A DNA stretch of 64,000 bases from Acetatifactor muris (GCA_023663635.1 JAMPHD010000005.1:62001-126000); one strand, 5' to 3'; shown: positions 1-9,045, counted from the stretch's first letter. Notes: generated by a model from the letters alone, not told the origin. Numbers and translations are program-made.

Positions 1-84
1 GTCCCGCCTGGAACAGATGCCGCATCGCGCCAGATATTTGTTGAGCCGCACGCCCTCTTTGCTCTCTTTGCTTCCGTCACTCAT
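1..84 (-). CDS. RNA pseudouridine synthase, N-terminal fragment (S4 domain), cut by window edge
   Basis: The first 28 codons of a gene that runs off the left edge. After a short polar leader the peptide reads GVRLNKYLARCGICSRRD, the start of the S4 RNA-binding domain that opens RluB/RsuA-family pseudouridine synthases. These enzymes isomerise uridine in rRNA. The ATG overlaps the stop of the RNase H gene (GATGAGTGA), so the two are probably translationally coupled. The catalytic domain is outside the window, so the target site cannot be given. Confidence 0.75.
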   Translation of the reverse strand, partial: MSDGSKESKEGVRLNKYLARCGICSRRD

Positions 85-598
85 CGGCATAACGCTCCAA
101 TTCCTCCAGACGCGTGATCTTGGGAATGCCGTTGCCCTCAGTCAGTCCCCTTTTCGCCGTCCGGTCCGCCAGTTCATTATATTTGACATTGCTGTGGGCC
201 GCCACCTTGGTAAAGAAAATCCGGATACTCTGCCCCCATTCCCGCATGGAATGCGCATATTTCTGCGTCAGTTCCGTCTTGCTGCGCCAGGCGCCGGTGA
301 CCCACTTCTCGAGCCCCTCATAGTCATAGCAGATCTCCACCTCCGCATAGCCGCTCATCATGGCCGTGCGGACCGCGTACATGGCCCCCAACATCTCCCC
401 CGTCACATTGCGGTGTTTGAGGGACTGCGGATTGTCGCCATTGCCGTATGCCAGACGGATCTCCCCGTCTTCGGGCAAAAACACGCAGCCGAAGGCATAC
501 TTCTTCAGGCGGTCGTCATAACTTCCGTCCACATAGATCGACAACCGCCCCGAAGGGGGCATTTTATTGGCCTTGTCCTGAAATCCCTGCTCCTCCAT
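77..598 (-). CDS. Ribonuclease H family protein
   Basis: RNase H-fold nuclease that would cut the RNA strand of RNA:DNA hybrids. Numbered from the far upstream start at 727, the four acidic residues expected for two-metal catalysis are D67 (in IYVDGSYDD), E111, D135 and D188 (in NELADRTAK), with H178 in the usual loop. The frame is open to 727, but that stretch is Arg-rich and carries two hairpins. The ATG at 598 follows GGAGGA at 611-616 and is the better start, giving about 173 residues. The fold starts about 20 residues later. The N-terminal hybrid-binding domain of many RNase HI proteins is absent. The gene is coupled to the downstream pseudouridine synthase. Confidence 0.8.
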   Translation of the reverse strand: MEEQGFQDKANKMPPSGRLSIYVDGSYDDRLKKYAFGCVFLPEDGEIRLAYGNGDNPQSLKHRNVTGEMLGAMYAVRTAMMSGYAEVEICYDYEGLEKWVTGAWRSKTELTQKYAHSMREWGQSIRIFFTKVAAHSNVKYNELADRTAKRGLTEGNGIPKITRLEELERYADE

Positions 599-664
599 CC
601 GCCGTTTCTCTCCTCCATCCGCTCGCTCTGCATCTGCCGTTTTCGCTCTCAATCCTGCCAAGAA

Positions 665-697
665 AGCTCCCGCAGACATGATCTGTCTGCGGAAGCT
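665..697 (-). terminator. Strong hairpin, possible terminator of the upstream regulator gene
   Basis: A perfect 9-bp stem (CCGCAGACA at 670-678 with TGTCTGCGG at 684-692, 5-base loop) is extended by four more pairs after one mismatch. On the minus strand it is followed by the T-rich GCTTTCTT. It sits between the XRE gene and the preferred RNase H start, where a terminator would fit, but the T-run is weak. Confidence 0.5.
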
Positions 698-717
698 CCG
701 TATCCTCTGTCGACTCT

Positions 718-777
718 CAAGGTTCACATCAATGACGCAACCCTCAACTAATAATTTACCATTGATTCAGAACCTTG
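718..777 (-). other. Long imperfect inverted repeat in the intergenic region
   Basis: CAAGGTTC (718-725) pairs with GAACCTTG (770-777), and TCAATG (729-734) pairs with CATTGA (760-765). This makes a 14-bp stem with a small internal loop and a 25-base apical loop. With the hairpin at 665-697 it forms a two-stem segment between genes. Its function is unknown. Confidence 0.5.
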
Positions 778-845
778 TAAACCTATTTATGTACTTTTTG
801 CGGCCGGCTTTTTCCTGTTGACTTTTGACGACCGACTTTCCCCGC

Positions 846-1865
846 TTATTCCTTCTTGGAGGAGTGCAGCAGTGATGTGATCAGCCGAACCACGCCCGCC
901 ACGGCGGCCCACAAAACGCCCGCCACAGGCCAGATGATCCAAGTGGTGTGCCATGTCCGGGTCACAAAGGACCACAGCAGATAAGCCGCCACCACCAGAC
1001 TCCAGTAAATACCTGCGATGATACTCAACCGGCTCTCCTTCCGCATCTTTTTCTTCTCCACCGAGTAATCATCGGTCTGGAGCAGCTTGTCGAAACTATC
1101 GTGAATGATGCCCGCCCGCACGAACAGATACACGGCCACGGCCACCGTCACGAGAAAGATGCCCACGCCCCACATTTCCATCTCCTCCCCGGCAGCCCCC
1201 ATACTACCAATGACACACAATGGGATCACGGATAAAATGCAAAGCCCCACTCCCACGGCAATGCAGACCCCAAAGGTGCTCACATAATTTTCCTTCCGCT
1301 TGGAGACCATTCCCTCCACTCCGTACTCCGGCGCCAGAATCTCCCGCTCCAGCCAGTCAAACTTGTCATAATGAATGCCCTGTAAAATAAAGATGATCAC
1401 GGCGATGGCCACCATTCCCAAAAGCACCATCACGCCGATCCCCTCCGCCAGATCCGACGACGCGCGTGTCAGTCCCAACTCCGCCGAGCCTCCCCAGACG
1501 ATCAAAACAATGGGGGAACAGATACAGAGCGCCACGCCAAGCCCTATCATATGGGCAAATTCCTTTGTCCTGTCCAGAAAATTTTCCGCCTCCTCCAAAG
1601 AGATCCTTCTGCGGGGACTCTCCGGTGTCTCATCCGAAGACAGGCCCTCGCCCTGCGGGATCTCCTCGATCTCTTCCTTAAGTAAATAGTCCGTGCTCAC
1701 CCCGAACAGGCCGCTCATTTTGATGATCTTATCCAAATCCGGAATGGACGAACCGCTCTCCCACTTGGACACGGACTGTCTGGAAATATCCAGTTTGTCC
1801 GCAAGCTCCTCCTGTGACCAACCGTTTCTCTTGCGCAACATGATGATCTTGTCTGCCAGTATCAT
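846..1865 (-). CDS. XRE-family regulator with multi-pass membrane C-terminus
   Basis: Residues 1-65 are a classic Cro/CI helix-turn-helix (LADKLDISRQSVSKWESG), ending in the typical YLLKEE. A charged linker follows, then about six hydrophobic segments (near 107-127, 143-163, 195-215, 225-250, 285-303 and 310-330). The protein is 339 residues. HTH proteins with membrane tails are common in Lachnospiraceae and are thought to sense envelope conditions, but the signal and targets are unknown. It is transcribed on its own, with about 110 bases separating it from the lipoprotein gene upstream. Confidence 0.75.
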   Translation of the reverse strand: MILADKIIMLRKRNGWSQEELADKLDISRQSVSKWESGSSIPDLDKIIKMSGLFGVSTDYLLKEEIEEIPQGEGLSSDETPESPRRRISLEEAENFLDRTKEFAHMIGLGVALCICSPIVLIVWGGSAELGLTRASSDLAEGIGVMVLLGMVAIAVIIFILQGIHYDKFDWLEREILAPEYGVEGMVSKRKENYVSTFGVCIAVGVGLCILSVIPLCVIGSMGAAGEEMEMWGVGIFLVTVAVAVYLFVRAGIIHDSFDKLLQTDDYSVEKKKMRKESRLSIIAGIYWSLVVAAYLLWSFVTRTWHTTWIIWPVAGVLWAAVAGVVRLITSLLHSSKKE

Positions 1866-1973
1866 TTTGCCTCACACTCTCTTTCTTAATATTTTGTCAT
1901 GACTTATCTGTAATTACCTGCTCATCATAACAAAACATCCCGCTCCCCTCCACCAATCGGAGTGTATTTTTTG

Positions 1974-2993
1974 TCAACCGGCGGTTGCATTCTCCCTATA
2001 TTGAAGTTTGCGCAGACTCCCCTCCCCAAATACATACTCCGGCGTCTGAAACGGATAACTCACTTCCTCCTCATAATACCAAGGATCCTCCTCGTGCAGG
2101 GGATTTTTCAGCACATGAAACTCCTGAGCCGGCATATAGCCCTGTCCCAGAAGAAACGCTTTCCTTCCCTCCTCATTCTCACAGATGTCCACCACCATCA
2201 CCACATGGCCAGGGCTGCCTCCCTTTAAGAACACATCCCCCACCTGCAGCTCGGACAGGGTGGTCTCGCCGCTCTCCGCCTCCATGGAGAGCGTCCCCGC
2301 GTAGCAGAACACCATTCGCAGATATTTCTGAAAACATTCATAGGAATCGTCATATTCGGCGGACTGCACCCAACTCACCCGATCTCCCTCCACCGCGATG
2401 CGGCCGCCGTCCCGCCACCTGATATACTCCGCGAGAAATCCGTTGGTAAAATGAAAGGCGATCCTCTCCGGCTGTCCCGACCGGTAAAAATATTCCGCGT
2501 AGACGCGCATGACGGAATCCGCGCACTGCTGCAGATCCTCCGCCTCCATGGGCAGCGCGAACACGGCCTGATGCGCGGACTGGTTGTTCTTCTCGCGGCC
2601 GTTATAGAGCAATACCGGACTTTGGTCCTCCTTCATGGCATACCCGCGCATAAACTCCGCAAGACTCCCCTCCGGCTCGTCGGTCCGCGCATAGCCCTCC
2701 GGCGGGAGAACGCGGGTCTCAAGGGTGTCGCCTGCGGCGTTGATCAGGGATTTCTCTTTCGCAGCCTGCTCTGGCTCGCCCTCACCCGACCCGCCTTTGT
2801 CCGATTTATCTTCTCCTATGGTCGTGCCCGTTGCATTCCCTTCGGATATGCCGGTTTCTACGGCAGTCTGCCCCGCCTGTCTGGACAGTGTTTCCGATGT
2901 CCCCGGCACATTCTCTTTGCCGCAGCCGGAGAGCAGGAAGACTACTGTCGGTATAACAGCCATAATTCTTATGAATTCTGTCTTTGTTTTCAT
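1974..2993 (-). CDS. DUF4846 lipoprotein
   Basis: Secreted lipoprotein of 339 residues from the ATG at 2993; an in-frame GTG at 3002 is also possible. The signal peptide ends in the lipobox LLSGC. A low-complexity linker rich in Gly, Glu and Thr follows. The rest matches my recollection of the DUF4846 family: residues such as SVMRVYAEYFY, VQSAEYDDSYECFQKYL and GSPGHVVMVVDICENEEG. The family function is not established. The gene begins directly after the SecB-like stop, so it may be read through from the hicA promoter, although it looks like a native gene beside an inserted cassette. Confidence 0.7.
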   Translation of the reverse strand: MKTKTEFIRIMAVIPTVVFLLSGCGKENVPGTSETLSRQAGQTAVETGISEGNATGTTIGEDKSDKGGSGEGEPEQAAKEKSLINAAGDTLETRVLPPEGYARTDEPEGSLAEFMRGYAMKEDQSPVLLYNGREKNNQSAHQAVFALPMEAEDLQQCADSVMRVYAEYFYRSGQPERIAFHFTNGFLAEYIRWRDGGRIAVEGDRVSWVQSAEYDDSYECFQKYLRMVFCYAGTLSMEAESGETTLSELQVGDVFLKGGSPGHVVMVVDICENEEGRKAFLLGQGYMPAQEFHVLKNPLHEEDPWYYEEEVSYPFQTPEYVFGEGSLRKLQYRENATAG

Positions 2994-3002
2994 TTGCGAC
3001 AC

Positions 3003-3434
3003 CTACTCATTAGCAGTTGGTTGTGCTACCTTGGGTGGTAAAATCAAGGGCTGTTGCCCGGATGATGATGTAATTTGCGCAATCAGAAGTGTTATTCTGC
3101 TCATCAGATGGTCCGTTACAAAATCGCCATTATCTCTAAATTCTTCCGCCAAGTTAATCTCATCCCAATCATATTCACCTGTTTTCTGCGGATCAAACTT
3201 CAAATTGGCTCCAAAAGCCACCGACAACCGAAACATCTCCTCCGGGTCAAAATATAAAGATCTGGTGACGATTATTTTGACATTATTGTTATTACTCATC
3301 TCCACGCTCACATTGTCCGCACTGTTCAGAGTGACCATTTCCTCTGATGTAACACTGTCCAATTTCTCATAAGAAATTTTATACAAATAGAATTCCTGCT
3401 CAGGCAAAAAGTACTCAAATAAATTCTTTATCAT
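3003..3434 (-). CDS. SecB-like chaperone of a toxin-antitoxin-chaperone system
   Basis: A 143-residue acidic cytosolic protein. The first 90 residues are strand-rich (for example VKIIVTRSL and FRLSVAFGANLKF), followed by a long helix and the C-terminal PLILPPKV. That layout matches SecB, whose last helix is followed by a PxLNLxPV-type segment. The ATG directly follows the hicB stop. SecB-like chaperones of this size are the third gene of known TAC modules (for example Rv1957 with HigBA), where they fold an unstable antitoxin and aid its binding to the toxin. The identification rests on fold pattern, size and context rather than strong identity. An alternative is an unrelated hypothetical protein. 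Confidence 0.65.
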   Translation of the reverse strand: MIKNLFEYFLPEQEFYLYKISYEKLDSVTSEEMVTLNSADNVSVEMSNNNNVKIIVTRSLYFDPEEMFRLSVAFGANLKFDPQKTGEYDWDEINLAEEFRDNGDFVTDHLMSRITLLIAQITSSSGQQPLILPPKVAQPTANE

Positions 3435-3959
3435 CTAATTCGACCTCGATTCCTGATATATCATATTAACACGGTGAAACTTATCTCCGGTAAACGGAAT
3501 AATTTCTGACTCTGTCATCATGCGTTCGGGGCAGTTTTTATCATAAATTCTCCGCGTTTCCAATTCCATTGATAAAATTCGAATGGTTTGCCGTAATTCC
3601 GTGTTAGTTATGATATTTCCATCAACATATGCCCATATTGCCTTTTCAATCGTACTATTTAACGATTCTCCATTTTTTAAAGCTATAAGCGCAACCTTTT
3701 TGTGCAGGTCGGGATGTATCCTAATATTAAAAGATCCTTTATATTCTTTATCCGGATTCTTCCCCACTTCTTGACAAAACTCCAAATAATCATCAACAGC
3801 CGCATGAAATTCCTGCTCTATGGATTCAGGGTTTTGACTCTCAAAATTCACAAAATCATTGATTCCTTCTATTTTCCCCCGTAATTTAAATGTATCGGCA
3901 TCAAACTCAATTATTGTATGGTATCCCTTATATTCCAAAATATTATTCCTCTTATTCAT
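3435..3959 (-). CDS. hicB: HicB-family antitoxin with long C-terminal extension
   Basis: Antitoxin of 174 residues. Residues 8-70 form the HicB half-RNase H-like domain (YKGYHTIIEFDADT, GKIEGINDFVNFE). Residues 75-112 are a ribbon-helix-helix (FNIRIHPDLHKKVALIALK) for dimerisation and operator binding. About 60 further residues (113-174) follow, which ordinary HicB proteins lack. Such a tail is where chaperone-addicted antitoxins carry their ChAD region. The start overlaps the hicA stop by 4 bases and the stop abuts the SecB-like gene. HicB normally blocks HicA and represses its own operon. Confidence 0.85.
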   Translation of the reverse strand: MNKRNNILEYKGYHTIIEFDADTFKLRGKIEGINDFVNFESQNPESIEQEFHAAVDDYLEFCQEVGKNPDKEYKGSFNIRIHPDLHKKVALIALKNGESLNSTIEKAIWAYVDGNIITNTELRQTIRILSMELETRRIYDKNCPERMMTESEIIPFTGDKFHRVNMIYQESRSN

Positions 3960-4213
3960 AATTCACCTATATCCTTTAAAAATTCGACCAGATCGCTTAC
4001 TGCGCCACTATCAAGTACATCTCCCGGATGCGGTTTATGCAACATGATTGTTCGCCCATCCGTTTCTCTGTAAAAGCAAACTCTTGACCCCGATGTCTTT
4101 CCCTTATTATATTCCTTAAATCCCATTTTTCCCAATAAATAACTTGTTTCCGTATAAGTGTAATCCTTAGGTTTTAGCAATATTCTTTCTTTAGCTTTCT
4201 CAAATCTGCTCAT
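3956..4213 (-). CDS. hicA: HicA-family toxin (mRNA interferase)
   Basis: An 85-residue protein with the double-stranded-RNA-binding-like HicA fold: MGFKEYNKGKTSGSRVCFYRE, then DGRTIMLHKPHPGD and DLVEFLKDIGEL. The classic SHH pair is replaced by S-R, but H59 and H62 of the HKPH segment are kept, as in the clostridial subgroup. HicA toxins cleave mRNA in the cytoplasm until bound by HicB. The gene is first in its operon. An AAGGAGGTG ribosome site lies 13 bases before the ATG, somewhat long spacing. Confidence 0.85.
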   Translation of the reverse strand: MSRFEKAKERILLKPKDYTYTETSYLLGKMGFKEYNKGKTSGSRVCFYRETDGRTIMLHKPHPGDVLDSGAVSDLVEFLKDIGEL

Positions 4214-4235
4214 TCTCTATAGCGCTCACCTCCTT

Positions 4236-4283
4236 GCAACTGATTTATAGTTGCATCTTATACTTTTTTTCAATATTTGTCAA
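4236..4283 (-). promoter_or_regulatory. hicA promoter with overlapping palindromic operator
   Basis: On the minus strand TTGACA (4278-4283), a 17-base spacer and TAAGAT (4255-4260) form a near-consensus sigma-A promoter. Directly downstream, covering the expected start site, is the palindrome GCAACT-N7-AGTTGC (4236-4254). This is where an RHH antitoxin such as HicB would bind for autorepression. Confidence 0.75.
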
Positions 4284-4307
4284 TGCTTGCGTTTGGAAAT
4301 TGCATAC

Positions 4308-4342
4308 AAAAGGAACCGCCACCCACTCGGTGTGCGGTTCCT
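4308..4342 (-). terminator. gdhA terminator
   Basis: AGGAACCGC (4311-4319) pairs with GCGGTTCCT (4334-4342), and the minus strand then reads TTTTG. It lies between the gdhA stop and the hicA promoter. The plus-strand side is also followed by T residues, so it may work both ways. Confidence 0.85.
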
Positions 4343-4400
4343 CTTTTATCCGATTTCCGGAACATCCTCGGAACACTTTTTAATAATATTACCCGTTATT

Positions 4401-5738
<1,338 letters not shown>

Positions 5739-5778
5739 TTATGTCCTCCTTCTAAATGATTGTGAATAAGTTACAGGC

Positions 5779-5922
5779 GTTATAATAAATGTTTCTCCTT
5801 CCACAAGAAACACCGCCGCCGATGGAACAGGTGCATAAACAGCTAAAGGACATAGTTGTCCCCTAGTTTAGACACCTTTGTCCTTCGAGACTCATTATAT
5901 ACCCTTTTGGAGGATAACACAA
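5779..5922 (-). promoter_or_regulatory. Two candidate gdhA promoters and a structured leader
   Basis: The upstream promoter is TTGTGT (5917-5922), 17 bases, TATAAT (5894-5899). The nearer one is TTGTGG (5801-5806), 16 bases, TATAAC (5779-5784). Between them the transcript from the first contains AAGGACA and TGTCCTT arms that can pair, with a competing inner GGACA/TGTCC hairpin. Two promoters plus a leader suggest layered control of gdhA. Confidence 0.6.
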
Positions 5923-6001
5923 GCCGCTTTATTCTTCTAAATTGTAAAAGTTTTCCATCGCTTTTCATGCATTTTGCACAAAAAGGCATACATGTATACA
6001 A

Positions 6002-6433
6002 TCACAGATAGTCCTTGAGAGTACTGATGCTCTTTTGGTCAAAATCCATCAATTCCCTCGCCAGAGTTCGGGGTTTCTCCCCTGCCTCCTCATTGTGTTT
6101 CAAGACCTTCTCCATCTCCAGCACACCATTATTGCGCTCCCTGATCATCAGCTCCGCGATATGCTCCGTGCTTGTATTAAGCAATGTATTATAATTGATC
6201 CCCGTCCTCTGCACCATATCCGCCAACTGACTGGCCCGGTAAGGTTCCGCCTTGGCATCGAGCAGCGCCTCCACCGCCCTGCCCCTCAGATTGGCATATT
6301 GCAGTGACTGTCTGGAGATCTGCGCGGACAACTCCTCGTCATACACTTTGTCGGAGAGCGTATCCAAAGCCTTGATCGCCGACTCCGCGTTGCGCTGGAT
6401 CTCACGGTATACGACCACTTCCTGTGATTTCAT
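6002..6433 (-). CDS. Uncharacterised all-helical protein
   Basis: A 143-residue protein starting at the ATG at 6433, which has GGGAGG seven bases upstream. The open frame reaches 6451 but that segment lies in a repeat element. It is predicted mostly helical, with regular Glu/Lys/Leu heptads (YREIQRNAESAIKALDTLSDK, SRQSLQYANLRGRAVEALLD). The shape suggests a small helical bundle, perhaps ferritin-like, but no metal ligands or known motif are clear and I do not recognise the family. It has no signal peptide. It is the last gene before the gdhA promoter region. Confidence 0.6.
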   Translation of the reverse strand: MKSQEVVVYREIQRNAESAIKALDTLSDKVYDEELSAQISRQSLQYANLRGRAVEALLDAKAEPYRASQLADMVQRTGINYNTLLNTSTEHIAELMIRERNNGVLEMEKVLKHNEEAGEKPRTLARELMDFDQKSISTLKDYL

Positions 6434-6448
6434 ATTGCATCCTCCCAT

Positions 6449-6492
6449 CAACAGCGGCAGCGCACTCTGCGAACCGCCCTTATGTCAAAAAA
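6449..6492 (-). repeat. Post-terminator hairpin element, copy 1
   Basis: On the minus strand, directly after the SH3-gene terminator T-run, it reads GACATAAGGGCGG, then TTCGCAGAGTGCG, then CTGCCGCTGTTG. It shares a common form with the copies at 9160, 43038, 56614 and 52898. Confidence 0.6.
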
Positions 6493-6535
6493 CTCCCTGC
6501 GCCGGTCCCATATGGGATCGACACAGGAAGTTTTT
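6487..6535 (-). terminator. Terminator of the SH3-domain gene
   Basis: Arms AACTCCCTGCG (6491-6501) and CACAGGAAGTT (6522-6532) pair with wobbles around an inner palindrome (GGTCCCATATGGGATC). The minus strand ends in TTTTTT. Confidence 0.8.
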
Positions 6536-6575
6536 CCGTTTTCGTAGGTTTTATGCAATATTTTGATAAAATGTC

Positions 6576-7790
6576 TCACTCCTGCTCCACATACTCGGCT
6601 TTCACATAAGCCGTGCGGCCGCTGTACTTGATCTTGCACCACTCGCCCTCCACCGCGATCAGCTCTGCGGTATCGCCCTCGGCCAATGCCCCGAGTCTGG
6701 TGCCGTTCTGATCCGCCGTGGCGCGGACATTGACTGTGGTCTTCGCCCTCACGGTGCCCACAGTCGTCGCGGAATCGGCGCTCTCTTCCAATGAAAGATA
6801 CTCGGATTTGATGAAACCGTCCTTACCCTCATACACCACCTGCGACCAACCGTTCACGCGCTGTTCCTTCACCTCTAACCGGGTGCCCTGCGTCACCTTG
6901 CCCAATCTGTCGGCCTGCTCGCTGTCCGAACTTCTCACATTGACCGTTGTGGTGGCCGTGGCATACAAAGGCCCTGCCTCCGCCGGCTCCTGCGCATCTC
7001 CCGGCTCTCCCGCGGGCTGACCCGATTCATCGGGCTGCCCCTCCGGCGCGTCTTCACCCGCCGCGGCGGCCTGCAGCTCCGACCATTTCACGCCCACGGT
7101 CATATTGACCTGCGCCATGACCTCCTCGGGGTAATTCGCCAATTCCGGATGCGTTTCCTTAAACGCGTCATACTCCGCGATCACGCGGTTGTTGAACTCT
7201 ATGACATCCTCCTGCGCGCACACTCTGCCGGTGTACTCGTTCAATTCATCGCTGAAATTATTGCGCTTGATATAGAGCGAACCGTCCTCCGCCGTACACA
7301 CATAATGAGACGTATATCCCGGGAATTCCTCCTCGTGATTGGCAAAAGTCATCTTATAATACACATATACGATGGTCTCGCCCGCGTTCATTCCCTTTTT
7401 AGTATAAATCTCCAACGCGGGATAGGACTCTATATATTTGGCCTTCTCCTCAAAGGACAACAGATCCAGATCGGAGATCTCGTCACACATGGACTGCAGC
7501 GTCTCCAGATCCCCCAATGCCTGCGCGTTGTAATACTTCAGCATCAGTTCCTTTATCGCCTCATCCTCATTGCTGATCAAAGGCACATCTTCCTCAACAT
7601 CCGTGCCGTCGGTTCCCTGCGTTTCCCCTGAACCGGTCTCCGGAACGATGTCCTCCACCCTCCTGTTGCCGGCCGCTCCCAGAGCAATAGAGACTGTAAC
7701 CGCCACCACGGCGACTGCGAGTACGGGAAAAGCAATTTTACTGTGTTTCAGCAGATAATTGCTTATCGATCGTAATTTATCTCTCCACAT
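6576..7790 (-). CDS. Membrane-anchored protein with two bacterial SH3 domains
   Basis: A 404-residue protein from the ATG at 7790, which has AAAGGA upstream. The longer frame to 7853 would run into the tRNA gene. There is a short cytoplasmic N-terminus and one transmembrane helix (FPVLAVAVVAVTVSIALGA). The extracellular region of about 200 residues resembles an NTF2-like fold (IKELMLKYYNAQALGDLETLQ). After a Pro/Glu/Gly linker, two SH3b repeats follow, each with TTVNVRS/TTVNVRA and a GWSQVVYEG or EWCKIKYSG strand. SH3b domains usually bind peptidoglycan, so a role at the cell wall is likely. Confidence 0.8.
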   Translation of the reverse strand: MWRDKLRSISNYLLKHSKIAFPVLAVAVVAVTVSIALGAAGNRRVEDIVPETGSGETQGTDGTDVEEDVPLISNEDEAIKELMLKYYNAQALGDLETLQSMCDEISDLDLLSFEEKAKYIESYPALEIYTKKGMNAGETIVYVYYKMTFANHEEEFPGYTSHYVCTAEDGSLYIKRNNFSDELNEYTGRVCAQEDVIEFNNRVIAEYDAFKETHPELANYPEEVMAQVNMTVGVKWSELQAAAAGEDAPEGQPDESGQPAGEPGDAQEPAEAGPLYATATTTVNVRSSDSEQADRLGKVTQGTRLEVKEQRVNGWSQVVYEGKDGFIKSEYLSLEESADSATTVGTVRAKTTVNVRATADQNGTRLGALAEGDTAELIAVEGEWCKIKYSGRTAYVKAEYVEQE

Positions 7791-7808
7791 AAATAATCCT
7801 TTCAAAAA

Positions 7809-7935
7809 AATCAGGGTGATGTAAAATGCATCCGACAGGAATCGAACCTGCATTAAAGGCGTCGGAGGCCTTCGTTCTATCCGTTAGACTACGGATGCAA
7901 AATTGTTACAATTTTGTTACATCACCCTGATTATA
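7809..7935 (-). promoter_or_regulatory. Inverted repeat enclosing the tRNA gene, with promoter -10 and T-run
   Basis: A 16-base perfect inverted repeat, AATCAGGGTGATGTAA at 7809-7824 and its complement at 7917-7932, encloses the tRNA. On the minus strand the distal arm is followed by a T-run, so the stem could end transcription with the tRNA in its loop. A TATAAT (7930-7935) overlaps the proximal arm; no good -35 was seen. Confidence 0.7.
7827..7898 (-). tRNA. tRNA-Arg (anticodon CCG)
   Basis: A 72-base cloverleaf. The acceptor stem is GCATCCG/CGGATGC, the anticodon stem AAGGC/GCCTT, and the loop CTCCGAC gives anticodon CCG, reading the Arg codon CGG. The T arm is CAGGT-TCGATTC-CTGTC-like, with the standard TTCGATTCC. 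CCA is not encoded. Confidence 0.95.
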
Positions 7936-8016
7936 ATATCACAAAAAAACCGTTCTGTCTACCTTGTTTTTACAAAAATCACAGGAAAAATAAAGAAATC
8001 TTCTGATAAAGAAAAT

Positions 8017-9045
8017 CTATTGCGAAGAAGACCCGTCCCCGATCACCTCCACGCGATTAGCCGAACGGTCATAGAAATAAAGATTGTCTGACAATACCTC
8101 TTCGGGCGCCACCTGTGTCCTGTTGACTTCCCGCACCATGGCCAAGAGCTGCCCCGTATCTTCCGTGCCGCCCGCAGGCAGCAGAAGCACCTCATGAATG
8201 GAGCTCGGCAAAATATAGAGATCATCCTCCCACTGCTCCGCCACCTGCCGCAATACTCTCGGATAGATCATACAGGCGGCTCCCACACTTCTCTGTTCGT
8301 TGCACAGGACATGCAGGAAACCCTGCGGTTCCGCAGACGTCGCGGAAGACCGGTCCCGCGTCTCCGTCCGGCTCTCGGATTGTTTCTCATGTTTCGGACG
8401 GCTCTCGGATCGCGTCTGTGCCTCCCCGCATGCCATAAACTCCGAAAGCAACTCCTCCATATCATACAGTTTCCACGGAAAGATGCGCGGGGTATTCTCC
8501 TGCGCCAATTTAAGCAGCGTCTCCGTGGAACATCCCCATATGTCCATGTGATCGTTATGGATCAGTATGGAGCCTGAACCCACCGTCTCATCCCGCCACG
8601 CATAGAAGAAACAGATACAAAGATCCAGAAATTCAATATGGGGAATCCTCTCCAACAATGCTCTGTTGCGCTCCCGATTGACCAATTTATAGCAGATCTG
8701 CGGACTCACCGCCTCAAAGTTTCGGAAGAAACTCATATCGATCCCCGTCTTGGGAGTCTCCTCCTCATAGATCTTCAAAATGACCTGCACAATGTGATCC
8801 AGAGACGTCCCCGACCGATACATCTCCAAAAAGTAGTTCAGATAGATCGTGGGCGACAGGTTTTGATCCTCCGCCAATATCACCATTCCCTGCAGGACCA
8901 CTCCATTATTTTTGATGACCTCCTGCAGTTTCACCTGACAGCGCTCGCCGAGCCGCTCCGACACCGCCCTGCTCACCATCTCCGCGAAATCCCTGATATC
9001 CGGGCAGATCGCATCCGAATTTATTGATTTTTTTGAATTTACCAT
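8017..9045 (-). CDS. DUF5688 family protein
   Basis: A 342-residue cytosolic protein of the DUF5688 family, which I recall as a multicopy family in Lachnospiraceae. Recognisable segments are NNGVVLQGMVILAEDQNLSP, SPTIYLNYFLEMYRSG, IPHIEFLDLCICFFYAW and the C-terminal LPSSIHEVLLLP. Around residues 212-240 there is a Ser/Arg/Glu-rich insert (SESRPKHEKQSESRTETRD) that looks like a local expansion. No function is established. No signal peptide or membrane segment is seen. Confidence 0.7.
   Translation of the reverse strand: MVNSKKSINSDAICPDIRDFAEMVSRAVSERLGERCQVKLQEVIKNNGVVLQGMVILAEDQNLSPTIYLNYFLEMYRSGTSLDHIVQVILKIYEEETPKTGIDMSFFRNFEAVSPQICYKLVNRERNRALLERIPHIEFLDLCICFFYAWRDETVGSGSILIHNDHMDIWGCSTETLLKLAQENTPRIFPWKLYDMEELLSEFMACGEAQTRSESRPKHEKQSESRTETRDRSSATSAEPQGFLHVLCNEQRSVGAACMIYPRVLRQVAEQWEDDLYILPSSIHEVLLLPAGGTEDTGQLLAMVREVNRTQVAPEEVLSDNLYFYDRSANRVEVIGDGSSSQ

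Noticed and set aside
6485..6490. TTGACA inside the repeat element read as a -35 box
   Set aside because: No -10 at proper spacing and the motif is not kept in copies 3-5.
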